Assembly (NCBI GenBank): GCA_963575645.1
Contig: OY754464.1
Span: 83,984,948 to 84,048,947, forward strand
Source of the DNA: Xanthostigma xanthostigma
Lineage: Eukaryota > Arthropoda > Insecta > Raphidioptera > Raphidiidae
Reading direction: 5' to 3'
DNA: 64,000 nucleotides
Below are positions 56,701 through 64,000 of the stretch, one piece after another. The notes under the pieces are model-generated. The model made no database searches. It saw only the letters and a program-made list of their open reading frames with translations, and was not told the origin of the DNA. The translations under genes were made by a program, and so were the position numbers. Within the stretch, counting starts at the first letter, position 1. Each line of letters starts with the position of its first letter.

Positions 56701-57138
56701 ATCTTGTCACGTGGCCGACATGGGCAGTAGTCGCCATAAGCAAACGTATGACGTCACGGCGTGCGTTCTGTTCAGAGACAATAAACGCCCGATTTTGTTA
56801 ACGTTTAAAAATTGCGTGCGCACCAAAAACGATCTGAAAATCCGGCTTCTGACCGCGCATCGTGTGAAGTCAACCAGCCTAGACACGGTTTTAGTTGAAA
56901 CGATGCGTTTTTGCGTGAGACCCAAGTTGCGAAGCTTTTGCTTGCTTTACTGCGGTTTCTTTATGCTCGATAAATGAATTCAATGGAAATTATACACGGC
57001 GAAGACGGTACAAGTAAAAATGATTTATTTCACTTGCAGGATTCCGGTAACAGCACTGGTCAGCGCACTCAGACGTCGAGCCAGGCCAAACCGGGCGCAA
57101 AGCAGGCTTATCAGAACTCGTATTGGAACGCCGCTTAA
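38433..57138 (+). CDS. lig: Lingerer, UBAP2/UBAP2L orthologue (15 coding exons, ~1194 aa)
   Basis: Cytoplasmic RNA-binding, stress-granule-type protein. Fly Lingerer works with FMR1, Caprin and Rasputin and affects growth and mating behaviour. Exons: 38433-38786, 39413-39605, 40671-40925, 42131-42477, 43964-44138, 44525-44958, 46489-46782, 47056-47338, 49209-49463, 50142-50293, 51082-51237, 52360-52743, 52829-53002, 54251-54280, 57040-57138. All introns are GT-AG and the frame is open throughout. Order: basic Gly/Lys/Ser-rich start, UBA domain (about 74-115), RGG/RG-rich region (exons 2-3), DTWD motifs, conserved [17 protein letters not shown]...[11 protein letters not shown] block (about 481-515), Ser/Gln/Thr/Tyr-rich low-complexity region, conserved [18 protein letters not shown] (exon 10) and a Gly/Tyr-rich C-terminus ending NSYWNAA. 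Introns 7, 9 and 10 contain snoRNA-like sequences. Confidence 0.95.
39413..39605 (+). CDS. lig: lig coding exon 2: basic and RG-rich segment
   Basis: Acceptor AAATTGTAG ending 39412, donor GGCG|GTAATT. Starts [13 protein letters not shown], contains [20 protein letters not shown] and ends in an RG-rich run. Leaves phase 1. Confidence 0.9.
39887..40508 (+). repeat. Repeat B copy with inserted tRNA-derived sequence, lig intron 2
   Basis: Repeat B begins at ACTAGCGGTCCCGCCCGG (39887) and ends CAGCTTTATATTATATTAG (about 40500). It is interrupted between about 40035 and 40310 by ~275 bp that includes an A-rich run and a tRNA-like sequence (40169-40240). Confidence 0.7.
40169..40240 (-). repeat. 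tRNA-Lys-like pseudo-tRNA / SINE head
   Basis: Minus strand from 40240: ACCTCAGGTAGATCAATCGG (A box), GTAGCGCATGCGACTGTCAA, then TCAGGGTCGTGGGTTCGAGC and CCCACGTTGGG (B box and T arm). The TCAGGGTCGTGGGTTCGAGC and CCCACGTTGGG parts match eukaryotic tRNA-Lys(CTT). The anticodon stem has two mismatches and the loop reads CTGTCAA, so it is not a working tRNA-Lys. Best read as a tRNA-Lys-derived SINE head or degenerate tRNA copy. Confidence 0.65.
40671..40925 (+). CDS. lig: lig coding exon 3: RGG box
   Basis: Acceptor TATCCTACAG ending 40670, donor CAAC|GTAAGT. Encodes [18 protein letters not shown], then [19 protein letters not shown], a classical RNA-binding RGG box, and ends [17 protein letters not shown]. 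Confidence 0.92.
41030..41940. mobile_element. TIR element in lig intron 3, TTAA-flanked
   Basis: ACTTAAGGACGTAGTC at 41030 is mirrored by GACTACGTCCTTAAGT ending 41940. TTAA lies at both borders (41032-41035 and 41935-41938), as in piggyBac-type insertions, although the identity also extends two bases beyond TTAA. About 910 bp, no transposase frame. Superfamily assignment tentative. Confidence 0.6.
42131..42477 (+). CDS. lig: lig coding exon 4
   Basis: Acceptor TTTTCGCAG ending 42130, donor CAACAG|GTTAGT. Encodes [20 protein letters not shown], a second DTWD motif, then a Pro/Gln/Ala-rich stretch with two helical segments ([29 protein letters not shown]). Confidence 0.92.
42587..43593. mobile_element. 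hAT-type MITE in lig intron 4, with nested repeat C
   Basis: Terminal inverted repeats CAGTGTTTTTCAACCT / AGGTTGAAAAACACTG are flanked by a perfect 8-bp duplication, ATCTAAAC (42579-42586 and 43594-43601), diagnostic of hAT insertion. The GCGACCCCC-rich subterminal sequence is typical of this MITE type. Repeat C (42874-43506) lies inside it. No transposase. Confidence 0.92.
42874..43506 (+). mobile_element. Repeat C, long form with interior B (copy 4), nested in the hAT MITE
   Basis: Same ends and same ~440-bp interior as the copy at 13013-13599 (CTCGAAAACGGCCCTAACG, TTTAGCTAGGTCTCATCTC). It splits the hAT MITE, so it inserted later. Confidence 0.8.
43630..43790 (-). repeat. Repeat D, copy 2, lig intron 4
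   Basis: Reverse complement of the copy at 12545-12790, shorter in the middle: CTTCTTTAGCGGCGTTGTAC, AACGTCTTACGAATTTTCG (complement) and CACTCCCGGAGTGCAACCCG. Confidence 0.65.
43964..44138 (+). CDS. lig: lig coding exon 5
   Basis: Acceptor TTGATTGCAG ending 43963, donor TCAGCAG|GTCAGT; leaves phase 1. Encodes [18 protein letters not shown], a poly-Ala run and QSIPYSASA. Confidence 0.9.
44525..44958 (+). CDS. lig: lig coding exon 6: conserved UBAP2-type motif
   Basis: Acceptor TGATTGCAG ending 44524, donor CAAATC|GTAAGT. Contains [18 protein letters not shown] then [15 protein letters not shown], the block conserved from insects to human UBAP2/UBAP2L. Confidence 0.95.
45133..45526. repeat. 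Foldback element in lig intron 6 (~394 bp)
   Basis: CTTAAGAGTATTTGTCCCTG at the left is mirrored by CAGGGACGAATACTCTTAAG at the right. The arms (about 45133-45311 and 45383-45526) also share CATCTCAAATCTTTTCCCCT and GATCCTTCAGGCGAATT-type segments. The left arm has about 35 extra bases. No ORF of note. Confidence 0.85.
45947..46409 (+). mobile_element. Repeat C, composite form with one 120-bp-array unit (copy 5), lig intron 6
   Basis: Two left ends of repeat C (TTTTGACGTGATAACG at 45947 and 46209) enclose a cargo. The cargo contains TTAGCTGTGTGACGTCACTC, TCCAATATGGCGGACTTC and AAAGATGGCGGACTAAG. One right end (ATACGTTATCACGTAAAAC, ACAGACAACCAATTTT) closes it. The copy at 51404-52215 has the same plan in reverse but with the cargo unit tandemly repeated. 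Confidence 0.75.
46489..46782 (+). CDS. lig: lig coding exon 7
   Basis: Acceptor TTGTTACAG ending 46488, donor GTTCAG|GTATGC; 98 codons, phase 0. Ser/Gln/Tyr-rich low complexity ([38 protein letters not shown]). Confidence 0.88.
46853..46986 (+). ncRNA. C/D-box snoRNA, U15 (SNORD15)-like, copy 1 in lig intron 7
   Basis: Box C ATGATGA (46857-46863) and box D CTGA (46978-46981). The guide GATGACGAG (46867-46875) precedes a weak D' box CCGA. The middle folds into a long hairpin (outer stem AGCACAGAAC/GTTCTGCGCT with one mismatch, inner stem GAGGAACGA/TCGTTTCTT). GGCATT precedes box D. The guide is complementary to CTCGTCATC in 28S rRNA (from memory), and human U15 has GATGACGAGTCTGA in the same place plus GGCATTTGTCTGA at its end. 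Box D is 74 nt before the 3' splice site, the usual spacing for intronic C/D snoRNAs. Sense to the host gene. Confidence 0.72.
47056..47338 (+). CDS. lig: lig coding exon 8
   Basis: Acceptor TTGGTTACAG ending 47055, donor GCAG|GTATGT; leaves phase 1. Ser/Asn/Ala/Tyr/Gln-rich, for example [19 protein letters not shown]. Confidence 0.88.
47339..48664. other. lig: lig intron 8, first part
   Basis: AT-rich, no exon or snoRNA-like sequence seen. 48300-48660 is less AT-rich (TCAGCCGGGGCCAACGCC; GGCGTACTATTACAATCC) and may be an old LTR-like fragment, but no LTR borders were found. Confidence 0.4.
48665..49142 (+). mobile_element. Repeat E, copy 2, lig intron 8
   Basis: Near-identical to the Dg intron 2 copy. 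Here the site GAATGACTTAAGACTACTAG (about 49110-49129) is uninterrupted, giving the empty-site sequence for the Harbinger insertion in copy 3. Confidence 0.85.
49209..49463 (+). CDS. lig: lig coding exon 9
   Basis: Acceptor TGTGTTTCAG ending 49208, donor GGCAG|GTTTGT; 85 codons, phase 1 both sides. Ser/Thr/Asn/Val-rich ([18 protein letters not shown]). Confidence 0.88.
49521..49660 (+). ncRNA. C/D-box snoRNA-like sequence, U15-like, copy 2 in lig intron 9 (diverged)
   Basis: Box C ATGATGA (49525-49531), intact guide GATGACGAG (49535-49543), degenerate D' CTTA and box D CTGA (49648-49651). AATTA before box C can pair with TAATT after box D as a terminal stem. The internal hairpin seen in copies 1 and 3 is eroded, and box D is 490 nt from the 3' splice site. 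It may be a diverged isoform or a decaying copy. Confidence 0.5.
50142..50293 (+). CDS. lig: lig coding exon 10: conserved C-terminal motif
   Basis: Acceptor TTGTTTATAG ending 50141, donor ATG|GTGAGT. Encodes [37 protein letters not shown] and [11 protein letters not shown], strongly conserved in lingerer/UBAP2L proteins. Confidence 0.93.
50445..50671 (-). mobile_element. Repeat C, short form (copy 6), lig intron 10
   Basis: Starts AAATTGGTTGTCTGTAAAG, ends AAGACGTTATCACGTCAAAA. The interior has GCGCTCTCGCTTGCACGC and ACTTTTTCGTGCGTGCAGC. The hairpin of the GTCGGTTTAC end is deleted. Confidence 0.7.
50870..51003 (+). ncRNA. C/D-box snoRNA, U15 (SNORD15)-like, copy 3 in lig intron 10
   Basis: Box C ATGATGA (50874-50880), guide GATGACGAG (50884-50892), perfect D' box CTGA (50894-50897), box D CTGA (50995-50998). 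The outer stem AGCGCGGAAC/GTTCCGTGCT pairs fully with one G-U, and the inner stem AAGGAACGA/TCGTTTCTT has a 5-nt loop. Compared with copy 1, one outer-stem pair changes from A-T to G-C, a compensatory change. TAAA before box C pairs with TTTA after box D. Box D is 83 nt before the 3' splice site. This is the best preserved copy. Confidence 0.78.
51082..51237 (+). CDS. lig: lig coding exon 11
   Basis: Acceptor GAATTTCAG ending 51081, donor CAACAG|GTAACG; 52 codons, phase 0. Encodes [20 protein letters not shown], then [14 protein letters not shown]. Confidence 0.9.
51404..52215 (-). mobile_element. Repeat C, composite form with expanded 120-bp array (copy 7), lig intron 11
   Basis: Minus-strand copy of the composite seen at 45947-46409: right end AAATTGGTTGTCTGTAAAG at about 51411, one left end finishing at 51588, then cargo with the tandem array, then the second left end (TTATCACGTCAAAA, 52215). 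Both composites share an odd AATCAYGTCAAAATAAAAAG stretch at the outer left end, so they derive from one founder. Confidence 0.8.
51589..52000 (-). repeat. 120-bp tandem array, ~3.4 units
   Basis: TAGTCCGCCATCTTTAGAAG recurs at 51591, 51711, 51831 and 51951, an exact 120-bp period. Units also share CATATTGGATTTAGAGTGAC, GTCACTTTATTTTTCGAG and TTTGATACCCATATTGTAGG. Units differ by only a few bases. Because 120 is a multiple of 3, a 184-codon frame (51454-52008) runs through; it is an artefact. Confidence 0.92.
52360..52743 (+). CDS. lig: lig coding exon 12
   Basis: Acceptor TTCCGTTGCAG ending 52359, donor AAT|GTGAGT; 128 codons. Encodes [19 protein letters not shown], a Gly/Ser/Tyr-rich [14 protein letters not shown] segment and [18 protein letters not shown], as in lingerer C-termini. 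Confidence 0.92.
52829..53002 (+). CDS. lig: lig coding exon 13
   Basis: Acceptor CTGTTTCAG ending 52828, donor CATCAG|GTTAGT; 58 codons. Encodes [20 protein letters not shown] and a His/Gln-rich end. Confidence 0.92.
53003..54250. other. lig: lig intron 13
   Basis: No repeat, exon or snoRNA-like sequence recognised. T-rich toward the 3' end, with long T-runs before the micro-exon acceptor. Confidence 0.5.
54251..54280 (+). CDS. lig: lig coding exon 14: 30-nt micro-exon
   Basis: ATGGACGTGCGCCATGCTGG plus 10 nt encodes [10 protein letters not shown], bordered by TTGTTTTTGTAG and the strong donor GTAAGT. It is in phase 0 on both sides, so inclusion or skipping both keep the frame between exons 13 and 15. 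It is likely alternatively used. Support is from the splice sites and frame only. Confidence 0.7.
54434..56028 (+). mobile_element. Repeat E, copy 3, lig intron 14, split by a Harbinger element
   Basis: 54434-54891 matches the first ~460 bp of repeat E and 56003-56028 its last part (AGACTACTAGTTACGCCAAT). The intervening 54892-55999 is the nested transposon. The 70-codon frame is kept (54562-54774). Confidence 0.88.
54892..55999 (+). mobile_element. Internally deleted Harbinger (PIF) transposon
   Basis: 1108 bp flanked by TTA (54889-54891 and 56000-56002), the Harbinger target duplication. Long inverted arms: GATTACATTTGACACTTTTG at about 54997, mirrored at about 55976-55995. 55216 to about 55530 encodes the N-terminal part of a HARBI1-like transposase ([45 protein letters not shown]). 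From the other side, 55664 to about 55535 (minus) encodes the start of the partner MADF/Myb-like protein ([33 protein letters not shown]). The two frames collide head-on, so most of both genes, including the DDE catalytic core, has been deleted. Confidence 0.88.
56500..56990 (+). promoter_or_regulatory. GC-richer block in lig intron 14 with CRE and E-box motifs
   Basis: Two perfect TGACGTCA sites (at about 56583 and 56749) and a CACGTG (at about 56709) occur within 170 bp, in a block clearly richer in G+C than the surrounding intron. It could be an internal promoter or enhancer. An 88-codon frame here (56711-56977) starts with GTG and shows no domain. Confidence 0.3.
57040..57138 (+). CDS. 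lig: lig coding exon 15: C-terminus
   Basis: Acceptor TTCACTTGCAG ending 57039, stop TAA at 57136-57138. Encodes [20 protein letters not shown] and [12 protein letters not shown], matching the Gly/Gln/Tyr-Trp type end of lingerer proteins. Confidence 0.9.
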   Translation, partial: DSGNSTGQRTQTSSQAKPGAKQAYQNSYWNAA

Positions 57139-59635
57139 GAAGGTGCGCTTTGTTTTGGCCCCAGTCCTAAATATAAACCATACGTCAGTCACCAACAGAA
57201 ACCACCAATTTTTTTTTTTATTATTTTATGTAATCAATTTGCTACGATGCGTCTCGGACATGTTAAAACAACTGCAAGGTACATTTTATGGTGTATTTAC
57301 GATTCATTCTTTATAATTATTATTATAATAATACTGTATAATATTAATTAAAAATATTAAAACAAACAATTTTGTTTATTAGGAACAAGCTTCAAAAAAT
57401 TGAAAGCATTTTTTTCCTTCAGAATATTCATTTCAAATGAAGATCAGTACAATTTGTTATTTTTTAACAAGGTGAAACACTGCGTTTTTTTTTCGTGCAT
57501 GTATTTATTTATTGATGGCAAAGTGTTGTTTTCTGTACTTTTAAATTTAATTATGAACTTAAGTTGCGATAAACTTTAAATTTAACTTCGTCTCTGTGGA
57601 TATGTTAAAATATTAGATAAATCCTATTGTTAAAGTTTGTATGTTTTGAAACCTATTTGAAATATTTTTATTTTACAAGAGTTCAATTACGAACTGACAT
57701 GTAAGCACTGTAAATCTCGCTAACATTAAATCAAGCGGTGATTTGTGATTAAAGAAGTCTTACAGTGCCAAAATTATTGAATAGACCTGTGAAGAAGTCG
57801 TGACGTGAATTTGTGACAGAATTAAACACGTCCGACAAAATACGTATTGCAGTTCCGGAGGTAGTCGTAAGTAATTGCTGCAAATCGGTAGATTTTTCTT
57901 GTGGCAATACGGTGAAATGTTCCGTAAAAATTCTTCTCGAAAAATTATGTACTTATTGTGGAAATTTATCTACGGCCGTTTTTCACCTTGTTAACAAAAG
58001 ATGTGATATTTTCTCCTTTTTTTTTGTTTGGTTTTTGAATCTTGACTGATTCAATTTTTTAATGAGTATTCTGTTTATTTTTTTGTGAATGAAAAGTTTT
58101 TCCTTTCCTTTTTATATTTATATTAATACAATTAAATTTTGTTATTTCATGTAGAGAAAATTCATACAAACGATTTTATTATTTCTTTTGAATTTTATTT
58201 GATATATTTAAATACAAAGCAGTGTTTCAATAAATATTTAGAAAAAAAAAAATGTAAATTTCATCAACCAATTTTTGTCTTTTTTTTTAACATATATTTA
58301 TTATGTATACATAATATAGATCTATTGGAACTTGATAAGTCTACCGTCTTTGACTATCTTTCATTCGCAACACTTCAGATGCGTTAGTTTAGTTCTTTGA
58401 GGCCTCCGCGCAAGGACGGCCGACTGTTTTGCAACCTTGCGGCGATTGAGATGAATTTATAAATATGTTAGACGATTGCTCCTATCTTACAGAAGAAGAA
58501 TTTTGCAACAACACGCGACTGAAATTGCAACTCGATCTGCAAACGCGGTCGCGCGCGACCAGTTTAAAACTAATTTCGAATCGGTCGCGTTTTTGTCGGC
58601 CCATGTGCGGAGCGTCTAGACGTAAAGTAATTCGAACCAAAATGAAATAATTTTTGATAAGCCACTAAAAATTTTTTAATTTTAATGTTTGTCTAAGAAA
58701 CAATATTGAATACTGTTGAAAATTAATTAGTAAAACAATCTTAATACTAATAATTGTAAACTTCAAATGTCTTATATTTTATTATTTTACTTCGCAAAAT
58801 TTCTATATTTGGTAAATGCCAGTTATTGTGATTAATTTTGGCAATTAATTTTTGGCAATTAATTTTTGGATTCTATTGGATGACTTGCGATAAACGAGAA
58901 TTATGTAAGGTGTGCACCAGTACAGCGTTTACACAATAGGAAAACATAAACTCATTTTAAAAAGCATTGCGATTACCAAAAATTGATTGTCTCTTCAAAT
59001 GGGTTCTCCGGAATTAGTTCGTGAAAAAAGGGTGATTCCTGATAATTAAAGAGTACAATAATTGATACCTGTCGTATATTATTTTTGAGTTGGGATTTTT
59101 CTATTTCATTATTGACTTTGATATTTAATCAAGTTATGACACTTACGTTAAAAACTCTACACTGTTGTGTTCTTATAGTTTTAAGTATAAATGAAGTACT
59201 TGAAAGAGTGCAAACTTAAAGAAATAATAAAAAAAATACTCTAGGTATTATTAAAGTTGGTAAAAATTAAATGAAAATTCAGGTCGTCCTTTTAAAAAAG
59301 TAAACTCGATAAGAACGGACATGACTAAAAATTATATTTGGTTATATTTTAATAATAATATCGCGACTAGTTGCTAATTAGCTACTGAAAATTCACCGCT
59401 TTTTATGCAGTAAATAACAAACAATTTCTTGAATTTTTCATTTTACATAATATGTTGAATTTTATTTGCTGTTATAGAAATTAAATACATAAAATCATGA
59501 TTTTATTTTCTTTAAAGTTTCATATTTTCATATAATCTAATATTTTCAAATAATTTTTAATTGAAAAAAATTTCAAACTTCACAAAGTAAAAAGAGTAGA
59601 ATTAGATATTACCGTGTTATATCCGGATATATATA
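57139..59635 (+). other. lig: lig 3' UTR / downstream region
   Basis: T-rich presumed 3' UTR. A possible AATAAA lies near 58229 and others further on; the true end is not decidable. The 61-codon frame at 58465-58650 has an ATG but no domain and is not called. Confidence 0.4.
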
Positions 59636-59800
59636 ACTAGCGGTCCTGCCCGGTTTCACCCGGGTGCAAAAGAACGAGTGGAAGGGAGGGACATGAGTAC
59701 GCACGTTCATCTTAGTTTACCGAGATGAAAGTCGTGTCCAAATTTCATGATGATCGGAGTTACCGTTCCAAAGTTTTTGTTGGACGGACAAATTTTGAGT
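59636..59800 (+). repeat. Repeat B, truncated copy
   Basis: ACTAGCGGTCCTGCCCGG, CACCCGGGTGCAAAAGAACG and GATGATCGGAGTTACCGTTC are present; the 3' half of the family is missing. Confidence 0.75.
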
Positions 59801-62154
59801 TATATTTTGTACATTTTTAATTCCGCCATTCTGAATATTAAACAATTTACTGCGAATCAAATAGCGTTAAAAATAATACAGGCTTCAGCGATACATAAAA
59901 CAGGTTATATTTTCAAGATAAAAGTGTGAATAACAGATTCACAGATAAGAAAGTTTTATGGAAATATTAAAAATAATTTTTTTCAATTAAAACATATTTG
60001 CAGATAATAATATGTTCTATTTTATACTTATTTATTGTATATATTTTTTTAATCATAAATTAAAATATGTGTACCTAATCACTGAATTTAACATGCAGAG
60101 AGTTCAGAGCTGCGCTCGCGAAGCCAATTGGGTAATTTTTTTTTACCGGAGGAACTAAATAAAAAATCTTACCCTGGCCTGTCGGTTATGATTTTCGATA
60201 GGGCTTCATGTTGAAACGTCTGTAGTTTATAATATTAAACAAAAAAATAAAATAAATCGTGTCGCAAAATGAAATAGATTTAAATAAAATTGTTAAGCTA
60301 AGCTATTTTGTGCAGTACGTAATGGTTAAAAAAAAAAACGGTATTTTTTTATTGTAGTGCTATTTTTTACGTTAAGTGAAGAAAATTGCAACACAATAAA
60401 AAAGAAAAAAGAAAGAAATATTTTCGAATTGATTTTATAGTATTTGACATTGACGTCTTAAAAACTTGTTTTATCACAAAATGTTGTGTTTAAAAAAAAA
60501 AAGAACGCGCACCGTACAATGTCTTTTTTTTTTCTTCTATTTTCTGTCGATGCAGTTCATTTTTATATTCGATTCAAAATGTTTATTTGAATTAGCTGTT
60601 TAAATGTGTCCTGATTGCAATTTAAATAGCTATTTTAACCCTAAATATAAATATATATAAATTGAAAAAGCCAATCAAACGTTTTGCTAAAATTGTTTGA
60701 TGTGCTTTTTTTGTTCTCTCTGTGCGAACAGTTTGTGAATTGAATTGACAGATTTAAAGATAATCAGCTTATAAAAAAAATTTCATGAAACGTATGCTGT
60801 TATACATATAAAAAATTGTGCATTATGTAAAAGGTTGATGAAAAATAAAAATTATTATTTTTATGTTGTGAAGACGCATTCTTATAATTATTAAAAAAAA
60901 AAAAAATGAATTGGTTCCCATTGAAATTTTTAATTAAATTTTACACTAGTTTTGACTGAATTTTTTCTTAAAATAATTGTAGGATTATTGAAAAGAGGTT
61001 TCAATGGTACACCAGTTATTATAAAAATATTTTTTTTCATATACGATTGGGGTGATTGGAGTAACTGCAAAGGCGACGCAGTAGTTTCTAAGTCAATCAC
61101 TTGAAAAAAAATAACAATATTTTTTTCATTTAATTTTATATACACCTACCGCATAATTTCATTCTAGCCAATTTGAAGATAAATTCCCTAAATCTTGAGA
61201 TGTTTAACTACTTATTTATGAGAGGCAGGATTGATTAATAGATTTTTAAAATATTTTATTATTTGCAATTTTAATGAAAATAACAGATTTTTTTTATTGA
61301 TATAATATAATAGGATTTTTATCGATAAGATTTAAAATTTAATGACAAAGTTTGAATAAAAATGTCACAGTAATTTTTTTTTTATTGAAATTGTAGAAAT
61401 ATCCTTTCTATTATAATTCGTCCGTGTCTCTGTAAATAGATCTCTTTAGGAAATTTATTTTCAACTTGAAATCACATTAAATTTATAGGTCGAAACGGGC
61501 TTCACAGATCATATTTTAATCGCTCGGGTTATACTGCAGATTCAATTTCTTTATGTTACGTATGTTAGTTCCTAAAACAAAAATATCCTCTATCGGTTTT
61601 GCGTATTATTTCCCGGACAAAACTGATTTTTTAATTCGGTATCGATAAGAAAGTTTAAATAAATTTGTGAGAATTATGTTATTTATATTTTAAAACAATA
61701 TTAGTTTAATGTGGATATTTAGGTGCGATTTAACATAATTTACTACAAAATGACTGAAACTTTTTGATCTGGCATGTTGGTAACTACTGCTTCAGCCGTG
61801 ATTGTTGCTGCCAACATTTCTTCTTAATTATTTAATTAATATTATTTGAATTAATCAACAGTTTAAATGAATATTTAGATGAATGAAGTTAAAATAGATA
61901 AATGAATTATAATTATCTGTTTATGTATATCTCTTCTCTATTGCTATGTATAAAAATATGTCACAGTAAGTAGAGGATCATTGTATATGTGTAGTAATAG
62001 TTTTGTTTTGTATTTGCTGATTATATAATAATAACTATCAATTATTACATTTTATGATAAGGAAAAATACATTTAATTAATATTTACCGCTCTTTTGTAT
62101 TTTGTTTATTGCCCAACAATGACCGGACGATTTAAAATGGCTCCAGCATATACT
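59801..62154. other. AT-rich spacer, no gene seen
   Basis: Long A/T runs, no recognised coding exon, RNA gene or transposon border. Confidence 0.45.
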
Positions 62155-62525
62155 TTTATTCTATACTGAGCATAGGAATAAAATAACATTCGAAGCATTA
62201 GGGTGCGAACGTATACTTCTGTCTTTTTTTACGCCGTAAGCACTGGCGTATCCAGGAGGACAAAACAAGCACGGGGGACCCGGATTAAGAAATTTCTAAT
62301 TTGCCCCCTCTTTAACGTCTTAGAAAAAGACCAAAGTTTTTGAAACCGAGATACTTTATTCAGATTGAATGCAAGTACATCAACCAATCCTATCATCGGA
62401 GAAATCAGGGAATTACATCGAAGAAAGAGACACAGATATTATTTTTGATACACTTTGTTGCGTTCACTCACCGCACATTGAGTAGATAGGCAATGATTCA
62501 TATAGTTAATTAATAGATACATGGG
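62155..62525 (-). repeat. Dispersed repeat, copy 2 of 2 (inverted copy of 9956-10345)
   Basis: TTCTATACTGAGCATAGGAA, TTTTTTACGCCGTAAGCACT, ACCAAAGTTTTTGAAACCGA and GTACATCAACCAATCCTATC are reverse complements of segments in copy 1, in reversed order. Diverged by several small indels. Confidence 0.7.
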
Positions 62526-64000
62526 CTCGATTGATTTATTTTTTTCACTTTCGCATATTATATCCCTTTACAGCTGATTCTATGTGGGCGAGACTATCGG
62601 CAATTCTTTTTTTTTTGCCGCGAAACAGATTAATTTTTGAGGACGCCACCGGCTTCGCACGGTTATTTCGTGCGAATTATTTTCACAGTGAAGCAGGATA
62701 CACAATTTTTGTATTCATTTTTCCAGGTTCTTGGTCCCTAAATAATCAAAAACAAAAAAAAAAAAATACGTGTGGCACTCTGGGACTGCCGCGGTAAAGC
62801 TATTGCATATTCTTTTTAGGTCTTTAAGTTTTTCTTCTCTATAAAACGAAAATAGCTAGCTATAAATAATAAGGTATAAATAGTGTGTTTACACACCAAA
62901 ACAATTATTCATTCAAAAAATTTGAACAAAAAGAACGATATTAAGAGTTTGATGTACATTTATATAGATATAATATCATATATACTTTCTCTGCACATAA
63001 CCTAAATAATTTAGGTTATTTTTATAGCAGTATTATATATAAATTCATTTATACACAAATAAAGATAGAATCAGTTATGAGCAGTTATGCAGTTATGAGC
63101 ACACAAACACCGTGCCGAACTGAAACGACGTTAGACGATGTACGGCTGTCAACGCCGCACCGCTGTGCCGGTCGGAGTGGGGGTTGTTAGGTTTTTCGTT
63201 ACGGAATTTCTTGATTCGGTCGCCGCGCTCAAAACCCGCAATAGAAGCTATGCAATAGCTTAAAAATGTCGATTGTAAAAGGATGTAGGTACCGGGATGA
63301 ATAATTGAAAACGAAAAATGCAAGATTACACATTCGGATAATTAGAAATACAGCACAAGAGATCTTCCTGCTTCCATTTCCACACAGGCAATGCAACGTA
63401 AATAATTGTGTTGTTAGGCGCGAGAAATCTCATAATCGATTATAGATCAATTTTGACAGAAGTGACTCCCTGAAAATCATTCAAAATTGAATAGGTAATA
63501 TAAACCGGCTCAAACGATTTTGACAACATTTTGGGAATGGTTGGAAATCGTTTTAATTAAATGGCGGTTGGACAAAATAAGATTCGATTTTGATAGTATC
63601 TAATAGGTAAATGTGAACAATCATATTTTTATCATCTGAATGAATTTAGTGTATTCAGTGAATACTAGTCGGGTTTTAGTCTATAAATTTTTATTGAAGA
63701 ATTTGGAAGTGTTTTCAGTGCGTTTTTAAATAAATAAAAACAAAAATACGAAATGAACACTGAACCACAGAATTTAATTAAGTTGACACTTTTTAAAGTG
63801 GATATCAATTTTATACTGTGCTTGGTTGTTCGTTTTTTGTTAACTTTTGTGGCGTTTAATATAGTGTCTTTTTTAAGTGATAAAATCGTGGAATATAGAC
63901 GCTGAACGTGTTTACGTGATGGAAAAAGGATTTTTGAAAATAAATTGAAGGTTAGTCGATTGTTTATTTTAAACTTTATTTTATAAAGTGTTGAAAAATA
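62526..64000. other. Spacer to the window end, possible upstream exon of a next gene
   Basis: Contains ACGCCACCGGCTTCGCACGG and GTGTGGCACTCTGGGACTGC (repeat-like fragments at 62640-62790). At 63753-63905 an ATG frame of 50 codons includes a strongly hydrophobic stretch, and a possible donor TTGAAG|GTTAGT lies at 63949/63950. No gene could be confirmed before the window ends. Confidence 0.35.

Noticed and set aside
56711-56977. 88-codon frame in lig intron 14 as a possible gene
   Set aside because: Starts with GTG, no domain, and an antisense frame of similar length exists; GC-richer DNA has fewer stops.
58465-58650. 61-codon ATG frame in the lig 3' region
   Set aside because: No recognisable motif and no sign of conservation can be judged; likely chance frame in a 3' UTR.

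Overview
The window is animal nuclear DNA, most likely from a moth or butterfly (Lepidoptera). Genes are split by many introns with GT-AG borders, spacer DNA is AT-rich, and dispersed repeats of types I associate with lepidopteran genomes are everywhere. The species call is inference; no species-specific marker was found.

Three protein genes can be reconstructed. (1) Dystroglycan (Dg), + strand, 13757-25519, 11 coding exons, about 1214 aa: signal peptide, N-terminal Ig-like plus S6-like unit, furin-type RSRR site, acidic and mucin-like region, two further Ig-like/SEA-like units, one transmembrane helix and a cytoplasmic tail ending PPPYVPP. (2) Rho1 (RhoA orthologue), - strand, 32492-33070, one uninterrupted 192-aa reading frame ending in the CLLL prenylation box. 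(3) lingerer (lig, the UBAP2/UBAP2L orthologue), + strand, 38433-57138, 15 coding exons including a 30-nt micro-exon, about 1194 aa: UBA domain, RGG region, the conserved UBAP2-type motif and a long low-complexity Q/S/T/Y tail. Rho1 and lig are head to head. All exon joins listed keep the reading frame.

Introns 7, 9 and 10 of lig each hold one copy of a ~130-nt sense-strand sequence with box C (ATGATGA), box D (CTGA), an internal hairpin and a GATGACGAG guide. I read these as C/D-box snoRNAs of the U15 (SNORD15) type. This is the most notable functional find.

The rest is mobile and repetitive DNA. There are non-LTR retrotransposon ends (730-1190, 7737-9113), a Tc1/mariner-like remnant (25994-26847), a hAT MITE with an 8-bp target duplication (42587-43593), and a collapsed Harbinger element with TTA duplications inserted into another repeat (54892-55999). 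Several long palindromic foldback elements occur, two of them in Dg introns with matching ends, plus tRNA-derived sequences. One unrecognised family ('repeat C') has ACGTGATAACGT hairpins near both ends and exchangeable interiors. One repeat C copy carries a 120-bp tandem array.

Layout: 1-13.6 kb repeat-rich spacer; 13.7-25.5 kb Dg; 25.5-32.5 kb Dg downstream and Rho1 downstream sequence; 32.5-33.1 kb Rho1; 33.1-38.4 kb divergent promoter area and lig 5' intron; 38.4-57.1 kb lig; 57.1-64 kb lig downstream sequence and spacer. Dg links the extracellular matrix to the dystrophin cytoskeleton, Rho1 controls actomyosin, and Lig is a cytoplasmic RNA-granule protein. No operon-like cooperation is implied by their adjacency.
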